A stretch of DNA of 64,000 nucleotides from positions 18,675-82,674 of the forward strand of contig JAWXTY010000004.1 of the NCBI GenBank assembly GCA_044433115.1, given 5' to 3'. How positions within the stretch are numbered: position 1 is the stretch's first letter; each line of letters opens with the position of its first letter. This stretch comes from CAKUIA01 sp044433115 (GTDB lineage Bacteria > Verrucomicrobiota > Verrucomicrobiia > Opitutales > Intestinicryptomonadaceae). The notes under the pieces are model-generated. The model searched no databases. It was not told the DNA's origin and saw only the letters and a list, made by a program, of their open reading frames with translations. Positions 1 to 9,346 of this stretch are shown here, in pieces. Both the position numbers and the translations under genes were made by a program.

Positions 1-1
1 T

Positions 2-2746
2 ATACTCGAACGTGGCGAAAATATTCAAGCAGAAATAGAAAAGCTCGAAACCCAACTTAGCAATCTAAGAGGCAAAACCCAAGGCGACGCTAAGACTAAG
101 CAAGAGCAACTTGAGCTTGTATTTAGCTCTGACGAACTTTTTAAACAGCAAAATCGAGACTTAATTCTAATAGAGCAACGCCTAAGTGCAACTGAGCAAG
201 AACTATCAAAAGCAAAGCAAGATAGCCTTGTAAATGAGGGAGCTATAACTCGATTGAGGAGCAATTGTAGCTCTATAGAAGTTGATTTAAAGTCTTATGA
301 GGTACGCCACGCAACAGCCTCTGACACTGCCTATCAGCTTAAGGAAGAGATACTTAGCTATCAGGCTAGAGATGAAGAATTTGCACAGGCAACAGAAACT
401 GCAAAGTATAGGTTAAGTAATGTTCAAGAGGAAATTTCGCAAATAGCCCAATCAAATTCTGAGCTAATCCAAGCATATAGAGCAAAACAAGTTGAGATAC
501 AATCCCTCGATAGAACTATAGCGTCAAAGAGTGCTAAATTAAGCTTATTGAACGACTTGCAAGAAAAACTTGAGGGCTATTCTGATGGCGTACGTGCAGT
601 TATGCAAGGCAAAGTCGAAGAAGTAATTTCCCCTTCAAGCGTGAATATCATTGCCCAATCGCTAGATATTAAAGAAGAGTGGGCTTATGCTTTTGAGACT
701 ATGCTATCTTCTAGCATAGATGCCCTAAGTCTCGATGATGAGTCGAAAATATCCCCTCTCTTAGACGCTCTTAGAGACAGAAATTTAGGCAAAGCCTGCA
801 TAAAAATCAAAGACTTTTTAAGCTTTACTCAACTCGACAACTTGCCTGCAAATATTTATAAATGCCAAAACTTCATAAGCCCTACAAGCGATGACGCTAC
901 TCTTGCCTTATCTGCAAAAAAGCTCTTAGACGGCTGTTATTTTTGTGAGGATATTTTAGAATTTTTAAGCTTTGCCCTAGCTCAAAGCAACTTCAATTTT
1001 GCCTTGGCAGTAGATAGAAATGGCAACGTCTTAGATTGTAGAGGTGTGATATATTCAGCTAGTCAATCTAAGGACACTGAAAGCTCTTTCATCTTGCGTA
1101 ACAAAGAGATAAAGAGGCTAAGCTCTGAGATAGAACTCGACAACAACGCCCTCACAAAGCTCCACGAAGAGGCTATGTCTCTACAGGCTCAAATGGATAA
1201 TCTCGAAGAAGAAGCAAAGCAAAAGAAAGCTATAGAAGCTGAAATCAAGCGTGAATTATTATCTATAGAAGCCCAACTTAGCAATTTAGAGCAGAACAAA
1301 AAGGCAAAGCAAGCCGAACTTTCCAAGCAAAATATGCTCTTAGAGGATATGGAAAATTCTCGCTTTGAAGCCCAAAATAGGCTCAAGCAGGCAAATGACG
1401 CTCTCTCTCAAGCTGAGGAAAAAATAGAAAATTCTCGCCTTGAAATAAATAAAAAAGAGGCTCAAATTGAAGATATACGCTTTGAAAAAGAGCAAAAGCA
1501 AGCCGAACTTTCTGAGCTACGCCTCGACTTAGCTACAAAAAAGCAGGCTCTTGACAATCTCGAAAAAGGCTTAAATGCAACTAAGCAACAAGAGATTGAA
1601 ACAGAAACTCAACTACAAAAAATAAGAATAGAGCTAGAACAATCTGCACAAACTATACAAAACCTTGAGGAAAATTCACTAAAGGACTTAGAACTATCTA
1701 CTCAGCTAAAATCTAAGCTCGACGCTCTATTAAATTCTATAGAAGAGGAAAAGCTCCAACTCTCAAGAAAAGAAGAAGCCCTCCTCCTTGCAGATAAAGA
1801 TATGCAGGAACTTAGCCAAAGGCATAGAAAGGCTCTTGCAGATAAAAATGACTTAGACATAAAATTAGCTAAGCTAAACTCTAAGCGTGAATTTGCCATA
1901 GAAAGAATTTTAAGCGACTACGAGCTAGATATTTCCACTATAGATTATAGAGAGCAACTCTGGAAAGCTGACGAAAAGTTCGAGCTAAAACTAGATTTAA
2001 AGGACATCGAAGACGAAGCAGACTCTGCCCCTGTGGCAAAGGATAGACCTCCTATGACTGAAGAAAGCCTCAAGGCTCTTGAGTCGTCTGACTTTATTGC
2101 TATAGAAGAAGAGCTAAAGACTCTAAGGCAAAAGATTGCCTCAATGGGAGCTGTAAACCTCGTTGCTATAGACGAATATGTAGAGCTTAAAGAACGCTAC
2201 GACTTTTTAAAGGCTCAAAGCGACGACTTGTGGAAAGCCAAGAACGACTTAGTATCTGCAATAGACGAAATCAACGAGACTTCCAAAAAGCTATTTATAG
2301 AAACCTTTGAGCAGATACGCAAAAACTTTGAATTTACTTTCCAAAAGCTATTTGGAGGTGGACACGCTGATTTAAACCTTGTCGAAACAGAGGACGTTTT
2401 AGACAGTGGTATAGAAATCATTGCACGCCCTCCTGGCACTGTACTTAAGAGTTTGTCGCTACTATCTGGCGGACAAAGAACTATGACAGCTGTTGCCCTG
2501 CTCTTTGCTATATATATGGTTAAGCCTTCGCCTTTTTGCGTACTCGACGAACTCGACGCTCCACTAGACGACGCAAACATTGGCAGATACACGGATATAC
2601 TCAAAGAGTTCACCAGCTACTCGCAATTCTTAATCATCACCCACAGCAAACGCACAGTGTCTGCCGCCAACACTATCTACGGCGTAACTATGCAAGAACG
2701 AGGCGTTACAAAGCTTGTATCTATGCGTTTTAGCGACTACCAATAA
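2..2746 (+). CDS. smc: SMC chromosome partition protein, 5'-truncated by the window edge
   Basis: This is the C-terminal part of the SMC ATPase of the condensin-like complex that organises and segregates the chromosome. The reading frame is open from base 2 with no stop, so the gene starts upstream of the window; a TTG near 254 is only an internal codon. What remains is coiled coil, a globular hinge (roughly bases 540-1070), the returning coiled coil, and the C-terminal ATPase lobe. That lobe shows the ABC signature LSGGQR (about 2468-2485) and Walker B FCVLDELDAPLDDAN (about 2537-2581), nearly the textbook SMC sequence, followed by the switch histidine in ITHSKRT. The N-terminal Walker A lobe is outside the window. 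Family identification is very secure; ScpA and ScpB partners are not seen here. Confidence 0.96.
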   Translation: MLERGENIQAEIEKLETQLSNLRGKTQGDAKTKQEQLELVFSSDELFKQQNRDLILIEQRLSATEQELSKAKQDSLVNEGAITRLRSNCSSIEVDLKSYEVRHATASDTAYQLKEEILSYQARDEEFAQATETAKYRLSNVQEEISQIAQSNSELIQAYRAKQVEIQSLDRTIASKSAKLSLLNDLQEKLEGYSDGVRAVMQGKVEEVISPSSVNIIAQSLDIKEEWAYAFETMLSSSIDALSLDDESKISPLLDALRDRNLGKACIKIKDFLSFTQLDNLPANIYKCQNFISPTSDDATLALSAKKLLDGCYFCEDILEFLSFALAQSNFNFALAVDRNGNVLDCRGVIYSASQSKDTESSFILRNKEIKRLSSEIELDNNALTKLHEEAMSLQAQMDNLEEEAKQKKAIEAEIKRELLSIEAQLSNLEQNKKAKQAELSKQNMLLEDMENSRFEAQNRLKQANDALSQAEEKIENSRLEINKKEAQIEDIRFEKEQKQAELSELRLDLATKKQALDNLEKGLNATKQQEIETETQLQKIRIELEQSAQTIQNLEENSLKDLELSTQLKSKLDALLNSIEEEKLQLSRKEEALLLADKDMQELSQRHRKALADKNDLDIKLAKLNSKREFAIERILSDYELDISTIDYREQLWKADEKFELKLDLKDIEDEADSAPVAKDRPPMTEESLKALESSDFIAIEEELKTLRQKIASMGAVNLVAIDEYVELKERYDFLKAQSDDLWKAKNDLVSAIDEINETSKKLFIETFEQIRKNFEFTFQKLFGGGHADLNLVETEDVLDSGIEIIARPPGTVLKSLSLLSGGQRTMTAVALLFAIYMVKPSPFCVLDELDAPLDDANIGRYTDILKEFTSYSQFLIITHSKRTVSAANTIYGVTMQERGVTKLVSMRFSDYQ

Positions 2747-2831
2747 ATGCTAAAACTTGTCCAATGTAAAAAAATCAAAAAAAATGCTTGATTTTTTGGA
2801 AAAGATATACTTTACTTATATACAGATAAAA

Positions 2832-2951
2832 ATGAAACATTTAGACGACATAGCAAATATCGAAACATCTTCACTTGAAGTTGGCTCTACTTGTGTGTCT
2901 ACAAATGCGTACTACTTCGGAGATTTCTATTACTCATATTTTATGAAATAA
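2832..2951 (+). CDS. Possible 39-residue small protein, unrecognised
   Basis: A short ATG-initiated frame lies between smc and the aldolase-like gene and ends just before a clear terminator. The peptide is acidic at its start and aromatic at its end (many Tyr and Phe, ending YFGDFYYSYFMK). I recognise no family and see no strong ribosome binding site. An in-frame TTG at 2757 could extend it to 64 residues. It could equally be the untranslated 3' end of the smc transcript. Confidence 0.2.
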   Translation: MKHLDDIANIETSSLEVGSTCVSTNAYYFGDFYYSYFMK

Positions 2952-3002
2952 AATATTCCCGAAGCGTGCTTGTATAATTTAACAAAAAATCAAGAATTGA
3001 AG

Positions 3003-3029
3003 CTCGGGGATAAAACCCGAGTTTTTTTT
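3003..3029 (+). terminator. Rho-independent terminator after smc
   Basis: Stem CTCGGG/CCCGAG with a 7-base loop is followed by eight T residues. It separates smc (and the small ORF after it) from the aldolase-like gene. Confidence 0.85.
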
Positions 3030-3054
3030 ATAAACAGAAAGAAAATAAATAAAA

Positions 3055-4056
3055 ATGAATGCTAAAGCAAAAACAAGCTCCAATGCAACTCAATCTAAAT
3101 GGGTAGGCTACAGAGAAAACCTAAAAGTGCTAGACTGCACAATCCGTGATGGCGGTTTGATGAACAATAGCAGATTTACTGACGAAGAAGTTAAAGAAGT
3201 TTACTCTACTTTGACTAAAGCTAATGTAGACTATATGGAAATTGGCTACAAGAATAGCGAAAAAATATTTTCAACTAAAGATTACGGTCCTTGGAGATTT
3301 TCTAAAGACGAAGACATCAGCAGAATTATCGACGACCTAAAAACTGAAAATAGCCCTAAAATAGCTGTTATGGCTGACGCTGAAAAAAGCGATATGAATG
3401 ACGTATTGCCTTGCGACAAAAGCCCTATAGACCTAATCAGAGTTGCAACTTACATTCACCAAATCCCTTTGGCTTTGGAAATGCTTAAAGATGCTCAAGA
3501 CAAAGGCTACGAAACTGCTCTTAACCTTATGGCTATCTCTACTGTTAGAGAAAGAGAACTCGATGAAGCCCTAGAACTACTTTGTGCTGCAAAGCCTAAC
3601 ACTGTATACCTAGTTGACAGCTTCGGCTCTCTATACGGCGAACAAATCTCTTACCTCCTAAGAAAATACCACAGATACACTAAAGCTGAAGGCATAGAAT
3701 TAGGTATCCACGCTCATAACAATATGCAACTAGCTTTCTCTAACACTATCGAAGCAATCCTTCGTGGTGCTACTATGCTAGATGCAACTATCGCTGGCTT
3801 AGGCAGAGGTGCAGGCAACTGCCAACTAGAACTCCTCCTCGGTTTTCTTCATAACCCTAAATACAAAATTCGTCCAGTACTAGAATGCGTACAAGATACT
3901 ATCGAACCTATGAGAGAAGCTCTCGGCTGGGGCTTCGATTACCCTTATATGATTTCTGGTATTATGAATAGCCACCCTAAGTCTGCTATCGCTCAGTGCG
4001 AAGGCGAAAATAGAAAGAAAATCGTAGAATTCTACGACTCAATGACTGCCCAATAA
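3055..4056 (+). CDS. DRE-TIM metallolyase (HMGL-like aldolase catalytic domain protein)
   Basis: A 333-residue protein of the HMG-CoA lyase / 4-hydroxy-2-oxovalerate aldolase superfamily. The N-terminal motif LDCTIRDGG is the DRE-type catalytic and metal site. IHAHNN near residue 222 supplies the HxHxN metal ligands, and GLGRGAGNCQLE is the conserved glycine-rich C-terminal loop of the TIM barrel. Only the catalytic barrel and a short tail are present, so it lacks the regulatory domain of isopropylmalate or homocitrate synthases. The substrate cannot be read from sequence; aldol cleavage or condensation of a 2-oxo acid is the family expectation. It lies alone between two terminators, so it is probably monocistronic. 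The superfamily is certain; the reaction is not. Confidence 0.88.
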   Translation: MNAKAKTSSNATQSKWVGYRENLKVLDCTIRDGGLMNNSRFTDEEVKEVYSTLTKANVDYMEIGYKNSEKIFSTKDYGPWRFSKDEDISRIIDDLKTENSPKIAVMADAEKSDMNDVLPCDKSPIDLIRVATYIHQIPLALEMLKDAQDKGYETALNLMAISTVRERELDEALELLCAAKPNTVYLVDSFGSLYGEQISYLLRKYHRYTKAEGIELGIHAHNNMQLAFSNTIEAILRGATMLDATIAGLGRGAGNCQLELLLGFLHNPKYKIRPVLECVQDTIEPMREALGWGFDYPYMISGIMNSHPKSAIAQCEGENRKKIVEFYDSMTAQ

Positions 4057-4159
4057 CAGGGCGAAGCCCTGTACCGAGAAACTTCGTTTCTCCTTGGGGG
4101 TACTCAGAGTTGCAACAGACGAATTGGCTAAAGCCAATGACTCCTCGCAAAAACATTTT

Positions 4160-4192
4160 AGAGCGTTTTCGAATGGGAACGCTCTTTTTTTT
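4160..4192 (+). terminator. Rho-independent terminator upstream of the sulfatase cluster
   Basis: Stem AGAGCGTT/AACGCTCT with a 10-base loop, followed by a T tract. The 100 bases before it (4054-4155) hold further short palindromes, including CAGGGC-GAA-GCCCTG and GAGAAAC-TTC-GTTTCTC. They resemble the palindromic intergenic repeats at 30796 and 56049. A 62-residue frame across this region is not credible. Confidence 0.85.
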
Positions 4193-4310
4193 GCGAAGCT
4201 AATAAGAGTCATTTTCTATGCTAGAGTTTTCTTAAAATTAGTATTCTTTTTATATATTGACAAGGCGAAAAGAAAAGCTTAAATTATACCCATTAATATT
4301 AATTTGAATT

Positions 4311-5975
4311 ATGAAGAGACTAACATTATATATATTGATGGCTGCAAGTGCCGTAAGTGCCTTTGCCGCAAAGGATAACAGACCTAATATCATCTTATTT
4401 TTAACAGATGACCAAACTAGAAATTCAACTGGAGTATACGGGAACACTCAAGTAAAAACGCCTAATATGGACAAGCTTGCCAATAATGGTGCGATATTTG
4501 CAAATAATTATGCAACTACCACTATATGTATGGCAAGTCGTGCGTCTATATTTACAGGTATGTATGAGTATAAAACTGGTTGTAATTTTGATAAAGGAGC
4601 TTTGTATGAAAGTAAGTGGAAGAAGTCTTACCCTATGTTATTGAGAGAAGCTGGCTACTTTACAGGTATGGGTGGCAAAGTTGGTGTAGATATTTATGAC
4701 GAAGCAAATAAGGTAAAGTATAAGGGCGATAAAGCTATTGCTAAAGATGATTTTGACTTCTTTGTAGGTGGCACTGGACAAACTGAGTATGAAACAGCAA
4801 AGAACAAGCACTTGGCAAAATATGCAAAGGAATACCCTCACTCTACACGTGCTTATGCTGCTGCAATTGCAGATTTCATCAAGGAAGCAAAGGCAAGTGG
4901 CAAGCCATTTTGCTTTTCTATGAGCTTTAAAGCTCCTCATACTCCGATGAAGCCAGACCCTATGTTTAACGATGTTTATAAAGATACAGTTTGGCAAAGA
5001 CCTGCAAATTCTGGCAGAGAAAGTGCTACTCATTTATCTACTCAAGCAAAGCTAGGTAGGCAATATTTAGAGTATGCAAATGCCTATTTCAAAGATGTAA
5101 ACTTCCAAAGGTCTCAAACGCAATATCACCAATTGATACACGGCGTTGACTATGCCATAGGTATGGTTATGGAAACTTTAGAAAAAGAGGGTGTTGCTGA
5201 TAACACTATCTTGATTTTAACTTCAGACAATGGCTACAGTTGCAGCGCCCATGGTATGGGTGGCAAAGTTCTTGCTTACGAAGAGTCAGCAAAGACTCCT
5301 TTAATTATCTATGACCCAAGAATTAAAAAGGCAAACAAGCCTAAGGATATTTGGAGAACAGGCGTTAGTGCAAACATAGATATAGCCCCAACTATCTTAG
5401 ACTATGCTGGTGTAAAAATCCCAGAAAATATGGACGGCAAGAGCTTAAAGAAAGTTGTAGAAAACCCTAAGGAAAAGGTACGTAAAGAATTAGCTTTATA
5501 CCAACTTTGGGGCAGTTTCCCTACAGTATCTCTAGCTATAGTTACAGAAGATTTCAAGTATATCTACTATCCTTATGCTGAAAGAATTGATCCAGCTGAA
5601 GAGTTGTATAACCTCAAAAAGGACGCTTTAGAGATGACTAATGTAATTAGCGACCCTGAGTATAAGTCTACTTTAAGAGATATGCAAGCTCACTACGAAA
5701 CTCATTTCCAAAAGTACAAGAAGGAAAATGTAGCTAGAGATTCTTATGAAACTTTCCCTGTAATTTTCGACAAAAATATATCTTGGGACGAAAAGAAAAA
5801 GCACATACATAAACTCTTTGAAAATGGAGCTTATGGCTATGAAAATATGCTATATAGAATGAATTACGATGGCGATATTTATGATTACGACGCAGTAATA
5901 GAATATTCTCGCAAGAGACTAAGTGGCGAAATCAAAGTTCAAAACAGATCTATGACTGATAAGAAAAAGAAGTAA
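4311..5975 (+). CDS. Secreted type I sulfatase (first of four)
   Basis: A 554-residue sulfatase with an N-terminal signal peptide (hydrophobic residues about 4-20, Ala-rich cleavage region). It hydrolyses sulfate esters, probably on glycans, outside the cytoplasm. The metal-binding start NIILFLTDDQ and the catalytic cassette CMASR with Cys73 are visible. In this family that cysteine is converted to formylglycine by FGE or an anaerobic sulfatase-maturating enzyme, neither of which is in the window. KAPHTP, a TSDNGY metal site and the HGMGGK loop are also present. The lysine-rich tail ends KKKK. It leads a rightward run of four paralogues but has its own terminator, so it may be transcribed separately. 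The substrate (mucin, heparan, chondroitin or algal glycan) is not determinable here. Confidence 0.93.
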   Translation: MKRLTLYILMAASAVSAFAAKDNRPNIILFLTDDQTRNSTGVYGNTQVKTPNMDKLANNGAIFANNYATTTICMASRASIFTGMYEYKTGCNFDKGALYESKWKKSYPMLLREAGYFTGMGGKVGVDIYDEANKVKYKGDKAIAKDDFDFFVGGTGQTEYETAKNKHLAKYAKEYPHSTRAYAAAIADFIKEAKASGKPFCFSMSFKAPHTPMKPDPMFNDVYKDTVWQRPANSGRESATHLSTQAKLGRQYLEYANAYFKDVNFQRSQTQYHQLIHGVDYAIGMVMETLEKEGVADNTILILTSDNGYSCSAHGMGGKVLAYEESAKTPLIIYDPRIKKANKPKDIWRTGVSANIDIAPTILDYAGVKIPENMDGKSLKKVVENPKEKVRKELALYQLWGSFPTVSLAIVTEDFKYIYYPYAERIDPAEELYNLKKDALEMTNVISDPEYKSTLRDMQAHYETHFQKYKKENVARDSYETFPVIFDKNISWDEKKKHIHKLFENGAYGYENMLYRMNYDGDIYDYDAVIEYSRKRLSGEIKVQNRSMTDKKKK

Positions 5976-5989
5976 GAATAAATAACAAA

Positions 5990-6022
5990 AAAGAGGAAGA
6001 AATGTTGTACTTCCTCTTTTTA
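5990..6022 (+). terminator. Rho-independent terminator after sulfatase 1
   Basis: Stem AAAGAGGAAG/CTTCCTCTTT, 10-base loop, then a T-rich run. It separates sulfatase 1 from the closely spaced sulfatases 2-4. Confidence 0.8.
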
Positions 6023-6044
6023 TTGATTTTTTACAGAAAGTACT

Positions 6045-7676
6045 ATGAAGAAATTAACTATAAGCTTATTAGTCCTTAGTGCATTGAGCCTATTTGCAAA
6101 AGACGATAGACCTAATATCATCTTCTTTTTAGCAGACGACTTGGCAAGAAACCACATTGGCATTTATGGGAATGAGCAGGTTAAAACTCCTAATTTAGAT
6201 AAGCTTGCAAGCGATGGCATTGTCTTTGCAAATAGCTATGCGACGACTTCTATATGTATGGCAAGTAGGGCAACTATGATGACTGGTATGTATGAGTATA
6301 AAAATGGTTGCAATTTCGACAAAGCTCCCCTTTGGCAGAGCAAGTGGCAAAAGACCTACCCTATACTCTTGCGTAAGGCTGGTTATTACACTGGCTTTGC
6401 AGGAAAATTTGGCTTTGCTGTGCGAGAAGATGGCTCAACTGACGAAAAGTATAAGAGCTATGACGCTTTGCCTGCTGACGACTTCGACTACTTTGCAGGT
6501 GCTCCAGACCAAACTAGCTATATCACAACTAAAACGAATAAGGCTATTGCAAAGTATGCAAAGGAATATCCACACGCAACTCGAGCCTATGGGAAAGCTT
6601 GTAGCGATTTTATAGTTCAAGCCAAGAAAACAGGAAAGCCATTTTGTTTATCTATGAGCTTTAAAGCTCCTCATACTCCCAACACTCCAGACCCATTCTT
6701 TAATGATGTTTACAAAGATGTAATCTGGAAAACCCCTGCAAATTATGGCAAGGAAAACGCTAAGCACTTTGTTATGCAAGCAAGGCTTGGCAAGCAATAT
6801 CTATTTGCCGCAAAGAACTTTGCCCCTAATATCTATCAAGAGGAAATTAGAAAATATAACCAACTAATCTATGGGGTAGACTATGCTGTAGGTATGATTT
6901 TAGATACTTTAAAAGAAGAGGGCTTAGCTGATAACACTATAATCATTTTCACTTCGGACAATGGCTATAGCTGTGGCACTCACGGTTTTGGACATAAGGC
7001 TCTAGCCTACGAAGAAGCGAGCAAAACGCCCCTAATTATCCTAGACCCAAGAGCTAAAAAAGCCGACACAAGTTGGAATCAAGCACTGGTTGCAAATATA
7101 GACATAATGCCAACTATATTGGATTATGCAGGCTTAGAAATTCCTGAAAATGTAGATGGAACAAGCCTGAAAGCTATAATAGAAGGCACTCAATCTAAGG
7201 TAAGAGAGGCTCTGCCACTTTTCCAAGTTATAGAGTCTTTGCCTTCTGTTTCAATGTCTATAGTTAGCGAAAATTTCAAATACATTTACTATCCTTATGC
7301 TGAAAAGCTTGACGCAGGCGAAGAATTGTTTAACCTAAAAACAGATAAATTTGAAATGCACAATGTCATTGCAGACCCCGAAAACAAAGAAATTCTTCGC
7401 AATATGAAAGCTGAATACAATAAGGCTTTAGCACATTGGAAAAATGAGAATGTAAAGAGGTCTAGCTATGAAGAATTTGAAATCATTTTCGACCAAAGCA
7501 TAGATTGGCAAACAAAGAAAAAGCATATCCCTGCCCTATTCGAAAATTGTGCAGCAAATTACAAATATTTACTCAAAGCTATGAAATATAATGGCGACAT
7601 TTATGACTATGACGCAATTATGAACTTCATAGATGAAAATTCAAATACTCAAATAAAACAAAAGAAAAAGAAATAA
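6045..7676 (+). CDS. Secreted type I sulfatase (second; donor of the duplicated mature domain)
   Basis: A 543-residue sulfatase with signal peptide MKKLTISLLVLSALSLFA and the formylglycine motif CMASR at Cys71. It has the same metal and substrate-binding landmarks as sulfatase 1 (DDLARN, KAPHTP, TSDNGY, HGFGHK). From base 6093, at the signal-peptide/mature junction, to its stop the gene appears identical, base for base, to sulfatase 3 at an offset of 1638 bp. Its own signal-peptide coding sequence is different. Only 3 bp separate its stop from the next start, so the two are cotranscribed. The family call is secure; the substrate is unknown. Confidence 0.93.
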   Translation: MKKLTISLLVLSALSLFAKDDRPNIIFFLADDLARNHIGIYGNEQVKTPNLDKLASDGIVFANSYATTSICMASRATMMTGMYEYKNGCNFDKAPLWQSKWQKTYPILLRKAGYYTGFAGKFGFAVREDGSTDEKYKSYDALPADDFDYFAGAPDQTSYITTKTNKAIAKYAKEYPHATRAYGKACSDFIVQAKKTGKPFCLSMSFKAPHTPNTPDPFFNDVYKDVIWKTPANYGKENAKHFVMQARLGKQYLFAAKNFAPNIYQEEIRKYNQLIYGVDYAVGMILDTLKEEGLADNTIIIFTSDNGYSCGTHGFGHKALAYEEASKTPLIILDPRAKKADTSWNQALVANIDIMPTILDYAGLEIPENVDGTSLKAIIEGTQSKVREALPLFQVIESLPSVSMSIVSENFKYIYYPYAEKLDAGEELFNLKTDKFEMHNVIADPENKEILRNMKAEYNKALAHWKNENVKRSSYEEFEIIFDQSIDWQTKKKHIPALFENCAANYKYLLKAMKYNGDIYDYDAIMNFIDENSNTQIKQKKKK

Positions 7677-7679
7677 TAT

Positions 7680-9314
7680 ATGAAAAGATTAATAATAATC
7701 TCAGCCTTTTGCCTAAGCGTCTTAGGTGCATTTGCAAAAGACGATAGACCTAATATCATCTTCTTTTTAGCAGACGACTTGGCAAGAAACCACATTGGCA
7801 TTTATGGGAATGAGCAGGTTAAAACTCCTAATTTAGATAAGCTTGCAAGCGATGGCATTGTCTTTGCAAATAGCTATGCGACGACTTCTATATGTATGGC
7901 AAGTAGGGCAACTATGATGACTGGTATGTATGAGTATAAAAATGGTTGCAATTTCGACAAAGCTCCCCTTTGGCAGAGCAAGTGGCAAAAGACCTACCCT
8001 ATACTCTTGCGTAAGGCTGGTTATTACACTGGCTTTGCAGGAAAATTTGGCTTTGCTGTGCGAGAAGATGGCTCAACTGACGAAAAGTATAAGAGCTATG
8101 ACGCTTTGCCTGCTGACGACTTCGACTACTTTGCAGGTGCTCCAGACCAAACTAGCTATATCACAACTAAAACGAATAAGGCTATTGCAAAGTATGCAAA
8201 GGAATATCCACACGCAACTCGAGCCTATGGGAAAGCTTGTAGCGATTTTATAGTTCAAGCCAAGAAAACAGGAAAGCCATTTTGTTTATCTATGAGCTTT
8301 AAAGCTCCTCATACTCCCAACACTCCAGACCCATTCTTTAATGATGTTTACAAAGATGTAATCTGGAAAACCCCTGCAAATTATGGCAAGGAAAACGCTA
8401 AGCACTTTGTTATGCAAGCAAGGCTTGGCAAGCAATATCTATTTGCCGCAAAGAACTTTGCCCCTAATATCTATCAAGAGGAAATTAGAAAATATAACCA
8501 ACTAATCTATGGGGTAGACTATGCTGTAGGTATGATTTTAGATACTTTAAAAGAAGAGGGCTTAGCTGATAACACTATAATCATTTTCACTTCGGACAAT
8601 GGCTATAGCTGTGGCACTCACGGTTTTGGACATAAGGCTCTAGCCTACGAAGAAGCGAGCAAAACGCCCCTAATTATCCTAGACCCAAGAGCTAAAAAAG
8701 CCGACACAAGTTGGAATCAAGCACTGGTTGCAAATATAGACATAATGCCAACTATATTGGATTATGCAGGCTTAGAAATTCCTGAAAATGTAGATGGAAC
8801 AAGCCTGAAAGCTATAATAGAAGGCACTCAATCTAAGGTAAGAGAGGCTCTGCCACTTTTCCAAGTTATAGAGTCTTTGCCTTCTGTTTCAATGTCTATA
8901 GTTAGCGAAAATTTCAAATACATTTACTATCCTTATGCTGAAAAGCTTGACGCAGGCGAAGAATTGTTTAACCTAAAAACAGATAAATTTGAAATGCACA
9001 ATGTCATTGCAGACCCCGAAAACAAAGAAATTCTTCGCAATATGAAAGCTGAATACAATAAGGCTTTAGCACATTGGAAAAATGAGAATGTAAAGAGGTC
9101 TAGCTATGAAGAATTTGAAATCATTTTCGACCAAAGCATAGATTGGCAAACAAAGAAAAAGCATATCCCTGCCCTATTCGAAAATTGTGCAGCAAATTAC
9201 AAATATTTACTCAAAGCTATGAAATATAATGGCGACATTTATGACTATGACGCAATTATGAACTTCATAGATGAAAATTCAAATACTCAAATAAAACAAA
9301 AGAAAAAGAAATAA
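7680..9314 (+). CDS. Secreted type I sulfatase (third; chimeric tandem duplicate)
   Basis: A 544-residue sulfatase with Cys72 in the CMASR motif. The signal peptide (MKRLIIISAFCLSVLGAFA) is that of sulfatase 4. Everything after the TTTGCAAAAGA junction at 7731 matches sulfatase 2 exactly as far as I can compare. This is the product expected from unequal crossover between the signal-peptide ends of sulfatases 2 and 4. The absence of visible divergence means the event is recent, or gene conversion is active, or the assembly introduced it. A functional enzyme is expected, redundant with sulfatase 2, so the likely effect is gene dosage. Confidence 0.9.
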   Translation: MKRLIIISAFCLSVLGAFAKDDRPNIIFFLADDLARNHIGIYGNEQVKTPNLDKLASDGIVFANSYATTSICMASRATMMTGMYEYKNGCNFDKAPLWQSKWQKTYPILLRKAGYYTGFAGKFGFAVREDGSTDEKYKSYDALPADDFDYFAGAPDQTSYITTKTNKAIAKYAKEYPHATRAYGKACSDFIVQAKKTGKPFCLSMSFKAPHTPNTPDPFFNDVYKDVIWKTPANYGKENAKHFVMQARLGKQYLFAAKNFAPNIYQEEIRKYNQLIYGVDYAVGMILDTLKEEGLADNTIIIFTSDNGYSCGTHGFGHKALAYEEASKTPLIILDPRAKKADTSWNQALVANIDIMPTILDYAGLEIPENVDGTSLKAIIEGTQSKVREALPLFQVIESLPSVSMSIVSENFKYIYYPYAEKLDAGEELFNLKTDKFEMHNVIADPENKEILRNMKAEYNKALAHWKNENVKRSSYEEFEIIFDQSIDWQTKKKHIPALFENCAANYKYLLKAMKYNGDIYDYDAIMNFIDENSNTQIKQKKKK

Positions 9315-9346
9315 TATATGAAAAGAAAAAGAAATAATATATGAAA
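9301..9346 (+). repeat. 23-bp tandem duplication between sulfatases 3 and 4
   Basis: Two perfect copies of a 23-bp unit (9301-9323 and 9324-9346) span the end of sulfatase 3 and the start of sulfatase 4. The corresponding junction between sulfatases 2 and 3 (7663-7690) carries only one copy. The repeat also duplicates an ATG (9318), but the upstream one gives only a short frame that runs into a stop. Confidence 0.85.

Noticed and set aside
254..2746. SMC starting at an internal TTG at 254
   Set aside because: The frame remains open and coiled-coil-like to the first base of the window, so the gene is truncated by the edge.
4094..4282. 62-residue ORF before the sulfatases
   Set aside because: It runs through palindromes and a strong terminator hairpin and has no recognisable protein features.
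6292..6615. 107-residue frames within sulfatases 2 and 3 (6292-6615 and 7930-8253)
   Set aside because: They are out-of-frame shadows that repeat only because the sulfatase genes are duplicated.
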